In this document: piece by piece, positions 22,662 through 31,108 of the stretch
How the letters are laid out: each line of letters opens with the position of its first letter
How positions within the stretch are numbered: the stretch's first letter is position 1
From: Chloroflexota bacterium
GTDB lineage: Bacteria; Chloroflexota; Anaerolineae; UBA7937; B3-Chlor
DNA length: 38,678 nucleotides
Direction: 5' to 3'
Assembly (NCBI GenBank): GCA_030603665.1
Contig: JAUVXJ010000023.1
Coordinates: 1 to 38,678, forward strand
The notes under the pieces: model-generated
What the model saw: the letters and a program-made list of their open reading frames with translations, nothing else
What the model was told of the DNA's origin: nothing
Databases searched by the model: none
Made by a program: the position numbers and the translations under genes

Positions 22662-24797
22662 TCAGCGTGCGCCTAGCTCTACTTTTTGGCGGAAGATGGC
22701 CGGTGGCTTGGTGGTGTCGAACGTCTCAACGATGCCACGGACTCGGTAGACCTCGCTGCTGATACCTGCTCTGGCGTCGGTGACCGTGATTACGTCGAAC
22801 AATTGCAGACCGACGTTGGGCAAGGTGATGATCTCGCCTCTCTTGGTGGTGGCGTCGTGCTTTCGCAGCTGTGCGACCGCCCTGGCGTCACACTCTGCGT
22901 CGGTGGTGTACGAGTAGTCGTACACTTTCTGCAAGCGATGGCCTACCAGGGCAACCTCCTCGTAGTCAACCTCGTCGCCAAAGGTGGGGATGCTGCCGCT
23001 GTCGAGCGCTGCAAAGACCTCGATGTGGTTGTTGGCTGGCGTGCGCACTCCGTAGCGACCGGCAATGATGACGTGCTCTCCGCTGCCTCCGTACGTGTAG
23101 TCGCTGGCCTCGTCGTCGGCAAGCTCTTTGACATAGGGGGTGTCTTGCTCGAAGAAGACGAAGTCTGGCACTTTAGACAGGGCCTGGAGGACCGCCCCGC
23201 GCAGATCCTGGCCTGGGTGGATGACAAGGGCCGGCTCAAGGGTGCCGATGACTGCTGACGCCTCTCCGTCGCTGCTGAGATCGAAGCCGGCGAGTGCGAA
23301 CAGGCGTTCGGCTATACTCCAGACTGAGTCGTCTCCGTCCTGCCAGTGGTACTGCCTCTGCGCTGTCATGGTTGAGAGGATGCCCCAACCGCTGATGCAG
23401 TGCAGCACGACATAGCACCTGCCTTGGAAGTCGACAACGTGCTCATAGTCCTCAAGCCACATGGTAGGCCAGGGTGCCTCCTTGTGGCCGTCGGTGGCGA
23501 TGTAGCCTCGCTCTAGCTCCACCATCGAGCCTCGGAGCACACAGTCATAGGTGCCGGTGCCCAGGCTGTTGAGCGCCCCATCGGAGTTGTCCAGCCATAT
23601 CTCACCTACTGCGTCGGGTGCGACTAGCTGGCCGTAGTCCAGAGCGAGGCCTGCGGCTTTGTGGCCTCCCCAGCGGTCCCTCACCTCGTACTTCTTCACG
23701 CGGTCATTGGTGGTGAAGGTCACGGTGCCCAGGCCGGCAGATGCTGCTCTGTAGGCTGCGTTGCTGCACGACGCGTAGACATAGCCGTCTCCCCCGCTCA
23801 TGTAGTCAAGCGCCATGCCGAACGGTCCTCCCTCGGGGTAGAAGGGTGCGTAATCGGACCATTCGGTTTCCATGAAGGTCACAGCATGCACGGCAACCGA
23901 TCTGACCACTCTGGAGTACTCCTCACCGATCAAGTAGCCGGTGTTGAGCATCCGGAAGGTGTCAACGTAGGTGAGCGATGGCCATGCGTGAGCGAATGCG
24001 GAACCGGCATCGGTTCGCTCGATGATGACCGGGTTGCTCCAAGTCGAGTCGGTGACGTCTACTCCTGCGCCGAAAACGACGGCCTGGAGGCACCAAAAGG
24101 TCGTGGTTGGCTCGAATCCGTAGGGTTCCGCGTCAATTCGAGCGCCGAAGAGCATATTGTAGTCACCGGTCTTGTGACAGGTGAGTCCGCGGCATTTGTC
24201 GAGGTTGGTCTTGCCCCAATTGGTGGCGCCCTGCCAGCCGCCGGCGTCCTGGCGGCGCTTGTAGAGGTCGCAGGCGTTCTGAGCGCTGGTGTCGTCCACG
24301 GAGTAGAACACGATGGCATAGGTGTCTGCGCGGTGGGCTGATGTGACCGATTCCAGGCGGTCGTCGCCTGCGCACGTGTGGACGGCGGTCCTGCCGCCGA
24401 ACGATGCTCCTGAGTCGTTGCTCTCCCTGCAGTAGAGTACTAGATCGCTGGTGGAGATGTAGAAGCACCATACCTTCGTGCCGGCTGTGCAGAGGCTGAT
24501 CTGATTGAGGACGCTGCAGGTGTCGACTTGGCCGCTCCAGGTGTCCCAATGGTCGGAGTCCTCGGGGTCGGTGATACGCTGCATCCTGAGGGAACCGTTG
24601 AGGCTCATGGCTCGGACGACGGAGTGGTCATCGCAAACGACCATGGCGTGGGGATAGTCGTCGGTGGCGTCGCTGTAGAGCTTGGTCCAGTGGTAGCGGG
24701 CCTGGGGTCCGATTCTGTCTGAGATCATCACCTCAGCATAGGGCTTTGCCCTGGCCTTCTTTTGGGCTGCGAGAAGTGTCCCTGTCAGGCTCTGCAT
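22662..24797 (-). CDS. Phage tail/baseplate protein with C-terminal hub-like domain
   Basis: 711 residues. The N-terminal 340 residues are beta-rich with many aromatic residues and repeated turns (like WCFYISTSDLVLYCRESNDSG), reminiscent of a beta-propeller or receptor-binding domain. The C-terminal third (YSYTTDAECDARAVAQLRKHDATTKRG...LPNVGLQLFDVITVTDARAG...YRVRGI) resembles tail-hub / late-control proteins that assemble at the base of the tail. It may combine host binding and hub functions. The ATG at 24797 follows GGGAGG; DnaA-box-like sites lie immediately upstream. Confidence 0.6.
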   Translation of the reverse strand: MQSLTGTLLAAQKKARAKPYAEVMISDRIGPQARYHWTKLYSDATDDYPHAMVVCDDHSVVRAMSLNGSLRMQRITDPEDSDHWDTWSGQVDTCSVLNQISLCTAGTKVWCFYISTSDLVLYCRESNDSGASFGGRTAVHTCAGDDRLESVTSAHRADTYAIVFYSVDDTSAQNACDLYKRRQDAGGWQGATNWGKTNLDKCRGLTCHKTGDYNMLFGARIDAEPYGFEPTTTFWCLQAVVFGAGVDVTDSTWSNPVIIERTDAGSAFAHAWPSLTYVDTFRMLNTGYLIGEEYSRVVRSVAVHAVTFMETEWSDYAPFYPEGGPFGMALDYMSGGDGYVYASCSNAAYRAASAGLGTVTFTTNDRVKKYEVRDRWGGHKAAGLALDYGQLVAPDAVGEIWLDNSDGALNSLGTGTYDCVLRGSMVELERGYIATDGHKEAPWPTMWLEDYEHVVDFQGRCYVVLHCISGWGILSTMTAQRQYHWQDGDDSVWSIAERLFALAGFDLSSDGEASAVIGTLEPALVIHPGQDLRGAVLQALSKVPDFVFFEQDTPYVKELADDEASDYTYGGSGEHVIIAGRYGVRTPANNHIEVFAALDSGSIPTFGDEVDYEEVALVGHRLQKVYDYSYTTDAECDARAVAQLRKHDATTKRGEIITLPNVGLQLFDVITVTDARAGISSEVYRVRGIVETFDTTKPPAIFRQKVELGAR

Positions 24798-24813
24798 TTG
24801 GTCGCCTCCCTAG

Positions 24814-24833
24814 TTATCCACACTCTATCCACA
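24814..24833. promoter_or_regulatory. Two tandem DnaA-box-like sites
   Basis: TTATCCACA (24814-24822, identical to the strongest E. coli DnaA box) and CTATCCACA (24825-24833), 11 bp apart and in the same orientation. Confidence 0.65.
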
Positions 24834-24841
24834 ACGCGCTG

Positions 24842-24903
24842 GGGGGTGGTGTCCTGGGCATGGGGGTGGTGTCCTGAGCACCACGGGGGTGGTGTCCTGG
24901 GCA
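24842..24903 (+). repeat. Three 19-bp direct repeats (iteron-like)
   Basis: GGGGGTGGTGTCCTGRGCA at 24842, 24862 and 24885, with starts 20 and 23 bp apart; only one base differs. They follow the DnaA boxes directly and precede an AT-rich stretch (24905-24990). Confidence 0.85.
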
Positions 24904-25169
24904 CCCCTAATAATTACAATAGAAGCATTACAAAAGAAGAAGTACAAAGAACCACTACTGAAAAGGCCGGATTTTCTCTTTTCCTCAATAGAGCGACCTG
25001 GACCCGGGTTGAACGCAGGGAGTGGCGAGGGGGCGCATTCGGAAGATCGGGGCGATGCGACCGGAGAGTTGCCATGCGAAGGGAGGCAAAGAGACGTGCG
25101 GTCTGTTGATGCAGGTCTTGGCCTCCCGAGCACGGCGAACGGAGGGTAGCACGGCCCTTGCGCCCCCGT

Positions 25170-25210
25170 CCATCGTTGGAGTTGCCTTTTCTTTAGCAAG
25201 CCAACGATGG
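25170..25210. repeat. Perfect 10-bp inverted repeat
   Basis: CCATCGTTGG (25170-25179) and CCAACGATGG (25201-25210) around a T-rich 21-base loop. It may be a protein-binding site or a transcribed hairpin. Confidence 0.8.
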
Positions 25211-25262
25211 CGCCACGACCGGAGAGAGACCTCGGGGATGGTCGCGGCTTTGCTGCTGGCCC

Positions 25263-25306
25263 TTGGTGACGGACCTGTGATGCCGGCGCTTCCTGGCTGG
25301 CACCAA
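25263..25306. repeat. 44-bp arm-bounded element 3
   Basis: TTGGTGAC...GGCACCAA, 44 bp, with one mismatch between the arms. Confidence 0.65.
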
Positions 25307-25378
25307 AACGACACAGGGATTGTCCTCCCTGGTGGCGTTTTCCGGCCTCTGGTAGCCGGTGGTTCTCCAGGGACGCGG

Positions 25379-25422
25379 TTGGTGACGCGGGTCCTGGATC
25401 CGCCGGCGGTCGCTGTCACCAT
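25379..25422. repeat. 44-bp arm-bounded element 4
   Basis: TTGGTGAC...GTCACCAT, 44 bp, interior contains GGATCC. Confidence 0.85.
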
Positions 25423-25531
25423 CGGAGCGCGCGGGGATGGAGAGAAGCAAGGCCGAGGACATCGCAGCGGCCCGCTGTGTAGGGACGCGAGAACCGGAGG
25501 CCGCAGCGGTCTCCTCCTGAGCGCGCGGTTC

Positions 25532-25575
25532 ATGGTGTCAGGGGCCCAGGATCCCGAGCTGTGCGCTGTCACCAT
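25532..25575. repeat. 44-bp arm-bounded element 5, at the end of the endolysin gene
   Basis: ATGGTGTC...GTCACCAT, 44 bp, interior contains GGATCC. On the minus strand the endolysin stop codon TGA runs directly into TGGTGACAGCG. Confidence 0.8.
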
Positions 25576-27692
25576 CAAACGTCCTCATCCACGTCGGTCT
25601 CGAAGTTGTGGTCTCTTTCGATGCGGGTGCTCAGGGCCTGGGCCTCGAAGGTCTGCATCTTGTCGGTGACTAGGCGGTCCTCGCGCGCTGGCCAGATGGG
25701 CTGTGGGTCTTGCCACACAAAGCCGTCGATCACGTTCTCGCCTGGGCACTCGGTCGCGACGATCCTGCCGTGCGGCGCAACCCACAAGCTGCGATACTGG
25801 CCCCAGCCTCCACCGAGGAACTCAGGCAGCACGAGGTAGATCAGCCGCCTCAAGGTGTCTAGCTGCGCCACGGAGGGAACCCACTTGCCCGCTCGGTAGT
25901 CTCCTGGCAGGCAGATGGACACGCTCTCAGCGTTGACGTCTGCTCTGCCGGCGTTTGGTAGCTGATAGCACAGCCTCGCTGTGAAGGATAGTTGACCGGA
26001 CCGTGGGATGACGAAGTGATAGGGGATGGTCGGGTCGCCTTTCTTCTCGATGCGATACCTGGCTATGCTGATCGCGGTCTGGAAGATGGATTCTGAACCG
26101 CTGTGGTGGACCACTGCGAGCGTGATCAAGCGGAAGGGACGCCAGAGCTTGGTTAGCGCCTCCATGTTGGAGAACGATTCGATCTCGTTTCGGAGGTCTA
26201 CGACGCCCTCGATGCCCGCTCGAGGGAAGGCTTTCATCAGCGCGTAGGGGTCTGGCGGTGGAGGCGGGGGCGGTGGCGGTGGGGGTGGAGGCGGTGGTGG
26301 TGGAGGCGGTTGCTCTCCTCCCTCCACCCTCTCGAAGAACACGAGGACCGGATGGTGGCCCTTGTAGCGGTGGTCGAGGTTGCTGTCGTAGAGTCCGAGG
26401 CCATCGACGCGCTGGCTGTTGCCGACGATCTCCACTGCGTAGGCTCCCCATGGTGCGAACATGGGCATCGATGCCGCCCACTCTCTCGCGCCCTCGGGTG
26501 CCATGGGGTCGGCCTTGGGTGACCGGATGACCTCGCCTCCTGGCCACGAGAAGCGGACCTGCGCGCCGGTCCCTGGCGGCAGGACCGCAAACAGCGAGAA
26601 GTTGTTGGTCTCGGCCTGGACCTCGACGGCTGTCATGTGCCAGTGCGGGTCCTCTGGCCTCGGTGCCTCTGTCCAGCGGACGGTGTTGACCATGTGCTCG
26701 GTGAGATCGTCGGTGTCCCACTCGTCGTCTGGCTCTGGCTTGGGCTTCGGCTTGGGTTCGGGTTCCTCTCCCTGGCAGGCTGCCTCCACTGCGTAGACGA
26801 CCGGCCTGTGGCTCTCGGGGTTGGGACCGTTGGAGTGGCAGAAGGAAAACCAGCCGGCACCTGGGTCGCCACCTATCCAGAGCGCGATGCCCTTCACCTG
26901 TGGATACTGCTCCCCTAGCAGCTGGAGATAGGCGACCGTCTCTTGGCCTCTGACGGTGTTCTGGTCTGCTGCCTGGCCGCTGTTGATGCCATAGGCTCCC
27001 TCGACGATGTAGATGTCCTTGCCCTTGAGATACTTCTCGTACTCGAGGAACCGGAGGCCGTGGGCGCGGTCTGCGTACTGGCCTGGGTGCATTCCGTAGG
27101 TGTGGACGAAGTGGACGTCGAGCGCGCTCAGTGCGTCGCTGCACCTGCTGGCTTTGAATAGTCCCGATTCTCCGTGGTAGTAGTAGACTCCAACGGGGTC
27201 ATTGGGGAAGCGCACGTCTTTGTTGCCGACGGTGAGATGCGGCCCGCCGATGCGGATTCCTGGCAGCTCTCTCTTGGCGATCTCGATGAACAGGAGTAGC
27301 GCCTCGTTGTAGGCGATCATATCTGCCTCGCGGTCACCGAAGCCTTCCCACTGCGCCCATAGCGGCATGTTGGGTTCGTTGAAGGGCTTTGCCATGAGGT
27401 AGTCAACGGGGATGCCGGCGGCGACGCATCTCTCAGCGAGGATGACGGTCTGGTGGGCGTGAGTGCCCCAGGCGGTCGGTCCTCCGCCTCCTCCTGGTGG
27501 CTGGTAGTAGCGGCGCAGGACTAGTGGCGGTCGCTGTGCGATCTCCCAGGCGTCGCGTAGAAGCTCTGGCTGTGATTCGACCACGCCATCCATAGCGAGA
27601 AGCAAACTGAGGGGCGACCATCTCTTGATGATATCCATGTCTGCGGGTGTGATCCCGCACCCGTTGTGGAAGTGCAACCCCGGTCTCAGCAT
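25575..27692 (-). CDS. Modular endolysin: glycosidase-like barrel, poly-proline linker, amidase
   Basis: 705 residues. Residues 1 to about 305 look like a TIM-barrel glycosidase with candidate catalytic E106 (KPFNEPN) and E231 (YIVEG), as in clan GH-A enzymes. A charged linker (EPEPKPKPKPEP) leads to a beta-rich middle domain (about 330-455), possibly for wall binding. Then 19 consecutive prolines (462-480) lead to an N-acetylmuramoyl-L-alanine amidase type 2 domain: zinc ligands H529 (VVHHSG), H641 (APHGR) and C649 (TECPG). It would cut the cell wall at two bonds to release particles. No signal peptide is seen, so it relies on a holin. The start follows AGGAGGAG with short spacing. Confidence 0.8.
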   Translation of the reverse strand: MLRPGLHFHNGCGITPADMDIIKRWSPLSLLLAMDGVVESQPELLRDAWEIAQRPPLVLRRYYQPPGGGGGPTAWGTHAHQTVILAERCVAAGIPVDYLMAKPFNEPNMPLWAQWEGFGDREADMIAYNEALLLFIEIAKRELPGIRIGGPHLTVGNKDVRFPNDPVGVYYYHGESGLFKASRCSDALSALDVHFVHTYGMHPGQYADRAHGLRFLEYEKYLKGKDIYIVEGAYGINSGQAADQNTVRGQETVAYLQLLGEQYPQVKGIALWIGGDPGAGWFSFCHSNGPNPESHRPVVYAVEAACQGEEPEPKPKPKPEPDDEWDTDDLTEHMVNTVRWTEAPRPEDPHWHMTAVEVQAETNNFSLFAVLPPGTGAQVRFSWPGGEVIRSPKADPMAPEGAREWAASMPMFAPWGAYAVEIVGNSQRVDGLGLYDSNLDHRYKGHHPVLVFFERVEGGEQPPPPPPPPPPPPPPPPPPPDPYALMKAFPRAGIEGVVDLRNEIESFSNMEALTKLWRPFRLITLAVVHHSGSESIFQTAISIARYRIEKKGDPTIPYHFVIPRSGQLSFTARLCYQLPNAGRADVNAESVSICLPGDYRAGKWVPSVAQLDTLRRLIYLVLPEFLGGGWGQYRSLWVAPHGRIVATECPGENVIDGFVWQDPQPIWPAREDRLVTDKMQTFEAQALSTRIERDHNFETDVDEDV

Positions 27693-28002
27693 CTCCTCCT
27701 CCTGTCACAACCCCCTCTCCTGGGGGCCCCTCTCCCTCAGGGAGAGGGTAGGGGTGAGGGTGGTGTTTCGTCCCTCGCCTTCGCTCATCCTGAGTAGGCT
27801 CCGCAGGGCCCTTGCCGAAGGAGCTAGGGTGAGGGTGACCCCCCACCTTCCTTCCTCTTCGCCAACATCATCCACCCTGTTGTTGCCATACCAGACGTCA
27901 GTTGATACAATTGCCTCGCTTCTGCGTCAGTGTACCGCGCGGTGCCGAGCCCATGGCACTTCGCCGGAATGCGCACACCGCTCGACTGAAGGGCGAGCGA
28001 CC
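27693..28002. other. Gap with interspersed repeats and the lipoprotein promoter
   Basis: 27700-27765 is a widespread-type repeat (CCCTCTCCTGGGGG, then CTCTCCCTCAGGGAGAG and GGGTGAGGG); 27785-27835 contains pieces of the CATCCTGAGTAGG repeat. No gene on either strand; the plus-strand promoter at 27883 belongs to the lipoprotein gene. Confidence 0.65.
27883..27911 (+). promoter_or_regulatory. Sigma-70 promoter of the plus-strand lipoprotein gene
   Basis: TTGCCA (27883-27888), 17-bp spacer, TACAAT (27906-27911), 91 bp before the GTG start. Confidence 0.65.
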
Positions 28003-28470
28003 GTGATAGTCATCAGAGCTCTGGCCACACCCTTCATCATTGCTGCCGTCCTCCTGTGCTGCTGCGGACCTGCGGCCGAGATTGCGTTTCCCCCTACGAT
28101 GGTAGGAGACCCGATCGAGCTCTCCGGCGGATACTCGCTGGGCACAATCCTTCTCGGCGGCCTCAAACTGTACGAGCCTTCATACGTTCTTGAGGGCGAC
28201 ACGACGGTCAAATACCCAATCGTCGTAGACCAAGCCGTGGTTAGAATCGGCTGGAATGAAGACTTCATCCTGGCTGAGCGGCACCCTCTAGGCCACTGGA
28301 TCGGAGACAAGCCTGATAGTGACCACCCCGCATGGTACATAGTTGTCGTGTCAACGGGGGAAGTGCACTCCAGCTATTCCTACGATGCTTTCCTGCACCT
28401 AAGAGAGGAGTTCGGCATTCCCGACACCATCGAAATGCGCGACGCACGTGAGGTCTACTCCGCGGACTAG
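28003..28470 (+). CDS. Lipoprotein on the opposite strand of the prophage (moron candidate, DUF3997-like)
   Basis: 155 residues from a GTG at 28003 with a modest ribosome site (GGGCGAG). Residues 1-21 are a lipoprotein signal (VIRALATPFIIAAVLLCCCG), with lipobox-like LCCC where Cys lipidation would anchor it outside the membrane. The mature part (GGYSLGTILL..., IGWNEDFILAERH..., WYIVVVSTGEVHSSYSYDAF) resembles DUF3997 proteins; this is a recollection of pattern, not a search result. It is the only plus-strand gene in the block, with its own promoter, between endolysin and terminase. Such genes are often expressed in the lysogen and may block superinfection. Confidence 0.65.
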   Translation: MIVIRALATPFIIAAVLLCCCGPAAEIAFPPTMVGDPIELSGGYSLGTILLGGLKLYEPSYVLEGDTTVKYPIVVDQAVVRIGWNEDFILAERHPLGHWIGDKPDSDHPAWYIVVVSTGEVHSSYSYDAFLHLREEFGIPDTIEMRDAREVYSAD

Positions 28471-28479
28471 CCACGCCCC

Positions 28480-28508
28480 TGTCATTGCGAGCACAGGGAA
28501 GCAATCCC
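28480..28508. repeat. GTCATTGCGAGC-type interspersed repeat
   Basis: TGTCATTGCGAGC with GAAGCAATCC sits in the 46-bp gap between the convergent lipoprotein and terminase genes. It belongs to a short repeat class common in environmental genomes. Confidence 0.6.
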
Positions 28509-28516
28509 CACCTTCC

Positions 28517-30022
28517 TCAGAACCCACCCTCGTCCATCTCCTCCAGCACGTCCCTCGCCTCGATCACCGCCGACTTCCCCGGCACCGACCACTTCACCTT
28601 GTCGAGCTCCGCCACCAGCGCTGCCGAGATCACCCGGTCATCGTGGATCGTCGGCTCCATCACCCCCCACTTCATCCGCTTCTCCTCACCCTCCGAGACC
28701 TCGTACCTGCACTCGTCCACCTGTAGCCAGAACTCCCTCCAGTCCTCAGTCCCGTCGTCCCGGAACATCTTGAACCGCCCCGTCTCCACCACCGTCAGGA
28801 AGTCCCATCCCAGGTCGCTCTTCTTCTTGGGCGGCGAGAACTGAAACGGGATCACCTTCGACCCAAAGGCCTGCCGCGCCGAGAGAAACGACACCAGCCC
28901 CGCGCCCACCCCTGACGCATCGGCCACGATCCACCGCGCCTGCCAGTGCTCGAAGTACCCCCGCAGCTTCCCGTACAACAGCGTGTGCTTCGTCCCCACG
29001 TCGGAGAGCACGTCCGCCACCCGATAGCTGGGTGCCGCCAACAGCGGATCTCTCACCGTGCTCAGATCCACCTCGAACACCGTGGCCACCGTCAGGTCCT
29101 TCCGCGGCTTGGCGGCCCTCAGCTCGTCGCCCGTTTTCTCCTCGTCTTCCCCCGCCACGTCCAGCGTCGCCGCGTACACCTTGTTTGGCTCAGGACCCCG
29201 CATCCGCAGGTGATCGCCCTGCATCAACGATTGGCGGCGGTCGTCGAACATCTGCCCCTCAGCATCGATCTCCTCCAGGTAGTACTGCGTCTTGATCAGC
29301 GGGTGATGCCGGCCCTTTCTCGCTATCTCCTGCCGCACGTAATCCCCATATGCCGGCACCTCCTTCGCCACGTCCTCCCAGTCGACGTAGAACACCCGCC
29401 GCTGGCCATCCGCGTCCTCCTCGCTGCGCAGCCGCCGCACCTGCTTGGCCAGCATCGTCTTCGACGTCCACACCGTCCCGTAGTACACCCTGGTTGCGTT
29501 GGTCGACGCGCCCATGGGGGTGAAGTCAACCTCCCACTTGTCCTCGTCCACGTCCTGCGCCTCGTCGCACTCCAGCATGATGGACGCCGTCGCCCCCACC
29601 ACGCTGGACGCCGGATCCGCCGACAGGAACACCACCGCCGCCTTGCCCAGGAAGGTCATGTACCCCTCGCGAGTCCTCACCTTACCCCGGTTCCAGTCGT
29701 TGTCCAGCACCTCCTCCAGCCTCAGCTTGGAGTTGATCAGTTGGGGCTTGTACGTGGGCGCCGCCTTGACCATGAACCCGCCCTTCCGCTGGAACAGGTT
29801 CAAGAGATACGCCTCCAGCTGCGCGCTCACCTCGTTCTTCCCCGCCTGCCTGGAGAAGACCACGGCGAAGGACAGACCCCTTCCGTGCAGCACCGAGTCC
29901 AGGATCGCGTACGCCGGCTCCAGCTGGTACTCCCGCAGCGGCCGGCCCACCACCAGCTTGGAGAACCACCTGATGTCCCCCAGGAACTTGCTGACGATGT
30001 ATTCGATGGGTCGTGCTGGCAC
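28517..30022 (-). CDS. terL: Phage terminase large subunit
   Basis: 501 residues. This motor packs DNA into the prohead and cuts concatemers. The ATPase half has a variant Walker A (SRQAGKNE, 57-64) and Walker B with catalytic Glu (IMLECDEAQ; D153, E154). The nuclease half shows the RNase H-like acidic triad: D288 (ATLDVAG), D368 (VADASG) and D461/D462 (IHDDRV). The start is a GTG at 30022 behind AAGGAGA. It lies after, not before, the capsid genes in transcription order. No small subunit is recognised. Confidence 0.9.
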   Translation of the reverse strand: MPARPIEYIVSKFLGDIRWFSKLVVGRPLREYQLEPAYAILDSVLHGRGLSFAVVFSRQAGKNEVSAQLEAYLLNLFQRKGGFMVKAAPTYKPQLINSKLRLEEVLDNDWNRGKVRTREGYMTFLGKAAVVFLSADPASSVVGATASIMLECDEAQDVDEDKWEVDFTPMGASTNATRVYYGTVWTSKTMLAKQVRRLRSEEDADGQRRVFYVDWEDVAKEVPAYGDYVRQEIARKGRHHPLIKTQYYLEEIDAEGQMFDDRRQSLMQGDHLRMRGPEPNKVYAATLDVAGEDEEKTGDELRAAKPRKDLTVATVFEVDLSTVRDPLLAAPSYRVADVLSDVGTKHTLLYGKLRGYFEHWQARWIVADASGVGAGLVSFLSARQAFGSKVIPFQFSPPKKKSDLGWDFLTVVETGRFKMFRDDGTEDWREFWLQVDECRYEVSEGEEKRMKWGVMEPTIHDDRVISAALVAELDKVKWSVPGKSAVIEARDVLEEMDEGGF

Positions 30023-30032
30023 ATTCGCTCTC

Positions 30033-30175
30033 CTTCGGCAAGCTCAGGATGCGTCCTTCGATACAGCCTTCGGTGATCCTTCGCGTTGCTCAGGACGGCG
30101 CTCAGGATGCACCCTTCGATACATCCTTCGATACGGTCCTTGGGGCCTACTCAGGACACTCAGGATGCATCCTGG
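30033..30175. repeat. Cluster of CTTCGATAC / CTCAGGATGC repeat units
   Basis: Between the connector-type gene and terL, units of TCCTTCGATAC and CTCAGGATGC alternate several times. They match the host intergenic repeats at 11505-11603 and 18840-18960. Confidence 0.75.
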
Positions 30176-30832
30176 CTAGATGCCATCTCTCAGGTTGTCG
30201 CGCGCCCAGCCGTCCTCCTGGATGGGTACGCGCTTGTCGATCTTCAACGTCTCTCGCCTGTTGATCTCTTGCAGCTGTGCCTTGAAGGCGTCCAGTCGTC
30301 CGGTGGCCCAATCGAGCCAGTGGGCGGGCGTGTCTGTGGACACTCCGGCCTCGCCCACTGAGCTGCGAGATTTCTCCAGCGCAGCGTAAGCTCCCGCTCC
30401 GATGACCACGGTCTCCTCGTCTTCGGCTGGCATGGTGGTCGCGGCTGCCCCATCGAGGTCTTTGATCTCCTGGGCCTTGTGGTAGTAGACACGAACCTTG
30501 AGGGTGTCTGCGGGCACGTCGCCATCGAGGATGTAGAGCGTGCTGCCCCACAACTCCCACTGTCTCCACTCCGGGGGGTCTTCGGGCGCGGTGCTGGTGT
30601 AGGGATACCAGACGCGAACGATCCTGGTGAGACCGGTGAGCGTGGAGATGGAGACCTCCCTGCCGTCTGCTGCAAGGGTGATGGTGCCAGCGATTTGCTG
30701 CGGCCTGATCAACGAGTACTCGTGCAGGGCCTTGGTCATGGCGCGGTCTATCTCGCCTGTGGCCCACACTGCGTTTCCAGAGTCGTCCAGGTCTGCCTCT
30801 ACGAGATCGCGAAGGGCTGCAAGATCGCTCAT
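30176..30832 (-). CDS. Head-tail connector-type protein
   Basis: 218 residues, unrecognised by sequence alone. A helical N-terminus (LAALRDLVEADLDDSGNAVWATGEIDRAMTKALHEY) resembles connector/adaptor proteins that sit under the portal, then a beta-rich middle (WYPYTSTAPEDPPEWRQWEL), then a long helix. The position between a small structural gene and the terminase supports a head-completion role. Its ATG overlaps the preceding stop by 4 bp (ATGA), implying translational coupling. Confidence 0.5.
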   Translation of the reverse strand: MSDLAALRDLVEADLDDSGNAVWATGEIDRAMTKALHEYSLIRPQQIAGTITLAADGREVSISTLTGLTRIVRVWYPYTSTAPEDPPEWRQWELWGSTLYILDGDVPADTLKVRVYYHKAQEIKDLDGAAATTMPAEDEETVVIGAGAYAALEKSRSSVGEAGVSTDTPAHWLDWATGRLDAFKAQLQEINRRETLKIDKRVPIQEDGWARDNLRDGI

Positions 30833-31098
30833 GCGAAGCTCACAGTGACGCCTGGGTCGGTCCCTGTGATCGTGGCATAGAGACCGACGCCAAAGGCCAC
30901 ATCGAGGACTGCGCAGACCGATTCTCCGGCTGTGGGCACTCCAAGCATGAGGAGGGTATCCCCGGCTGTGGCGACCTCATCTCCGATGACGACGGTTGCA
31001 GCGTCCGAGCCCGCTTGGAGGGTGACGCTGTGCAAGATTCCTGGGCCGGTCTTGACTAGCGCGCTGGCTGCGAGATGTGTGTACTTGAACGATTCCAT
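30829..31098 (-). CDS. Small phage structural protein
   Basis: 89 residues from the ATG at 31098, behind AGGAGGAG. The pattern YTHLAASALVKTGPGILHSVTLQAGSDAATVVIGDE resembles small beta-sandwich proteins found with capsid genes of uncultured phages. Function unknown; a decoration or tail-spike accessory protein is possible. Confidence 0.55.
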   Translation of the reverse strand: MESFKYTHLAASALVKTGPGILHSVTLQAGSDAATVVIGDEVATAGDTLLMLGVPTAGESVCAVLDVAFGVGLYATITGTDPGVTVSFA

Positions 31099-31108
31099 GG
31101 TGCTCCTC

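Larger units (their letters stand above)
24798..25574. other. 777-bp non-coding region: origin-like signals and repeats
   Basis: Long open frames exist on both strands (24985-25578 minus, 25022-25669 plus) but their residue composition looks random and neither has a clear ribosome site, so no gene is called. Contents in order: DnaA boxes, 19-bp repeats, AT-rich tract with TAATAATTACAAT, an inverted repeat CCATCGTTGG/CCAACGATGG (25170-25210), and three 44-bp arm-bounded elements. Confidence 0.55.

Noticed and set aside
24985..25669. Overlapping long frames on both strands (24985-25578 minus, 25022-25669 plus)
   Set aside because: Arg/Gly/Pro-rich random composition, no ribosome site, and the DNA there is made of repeats and inverted repeats.
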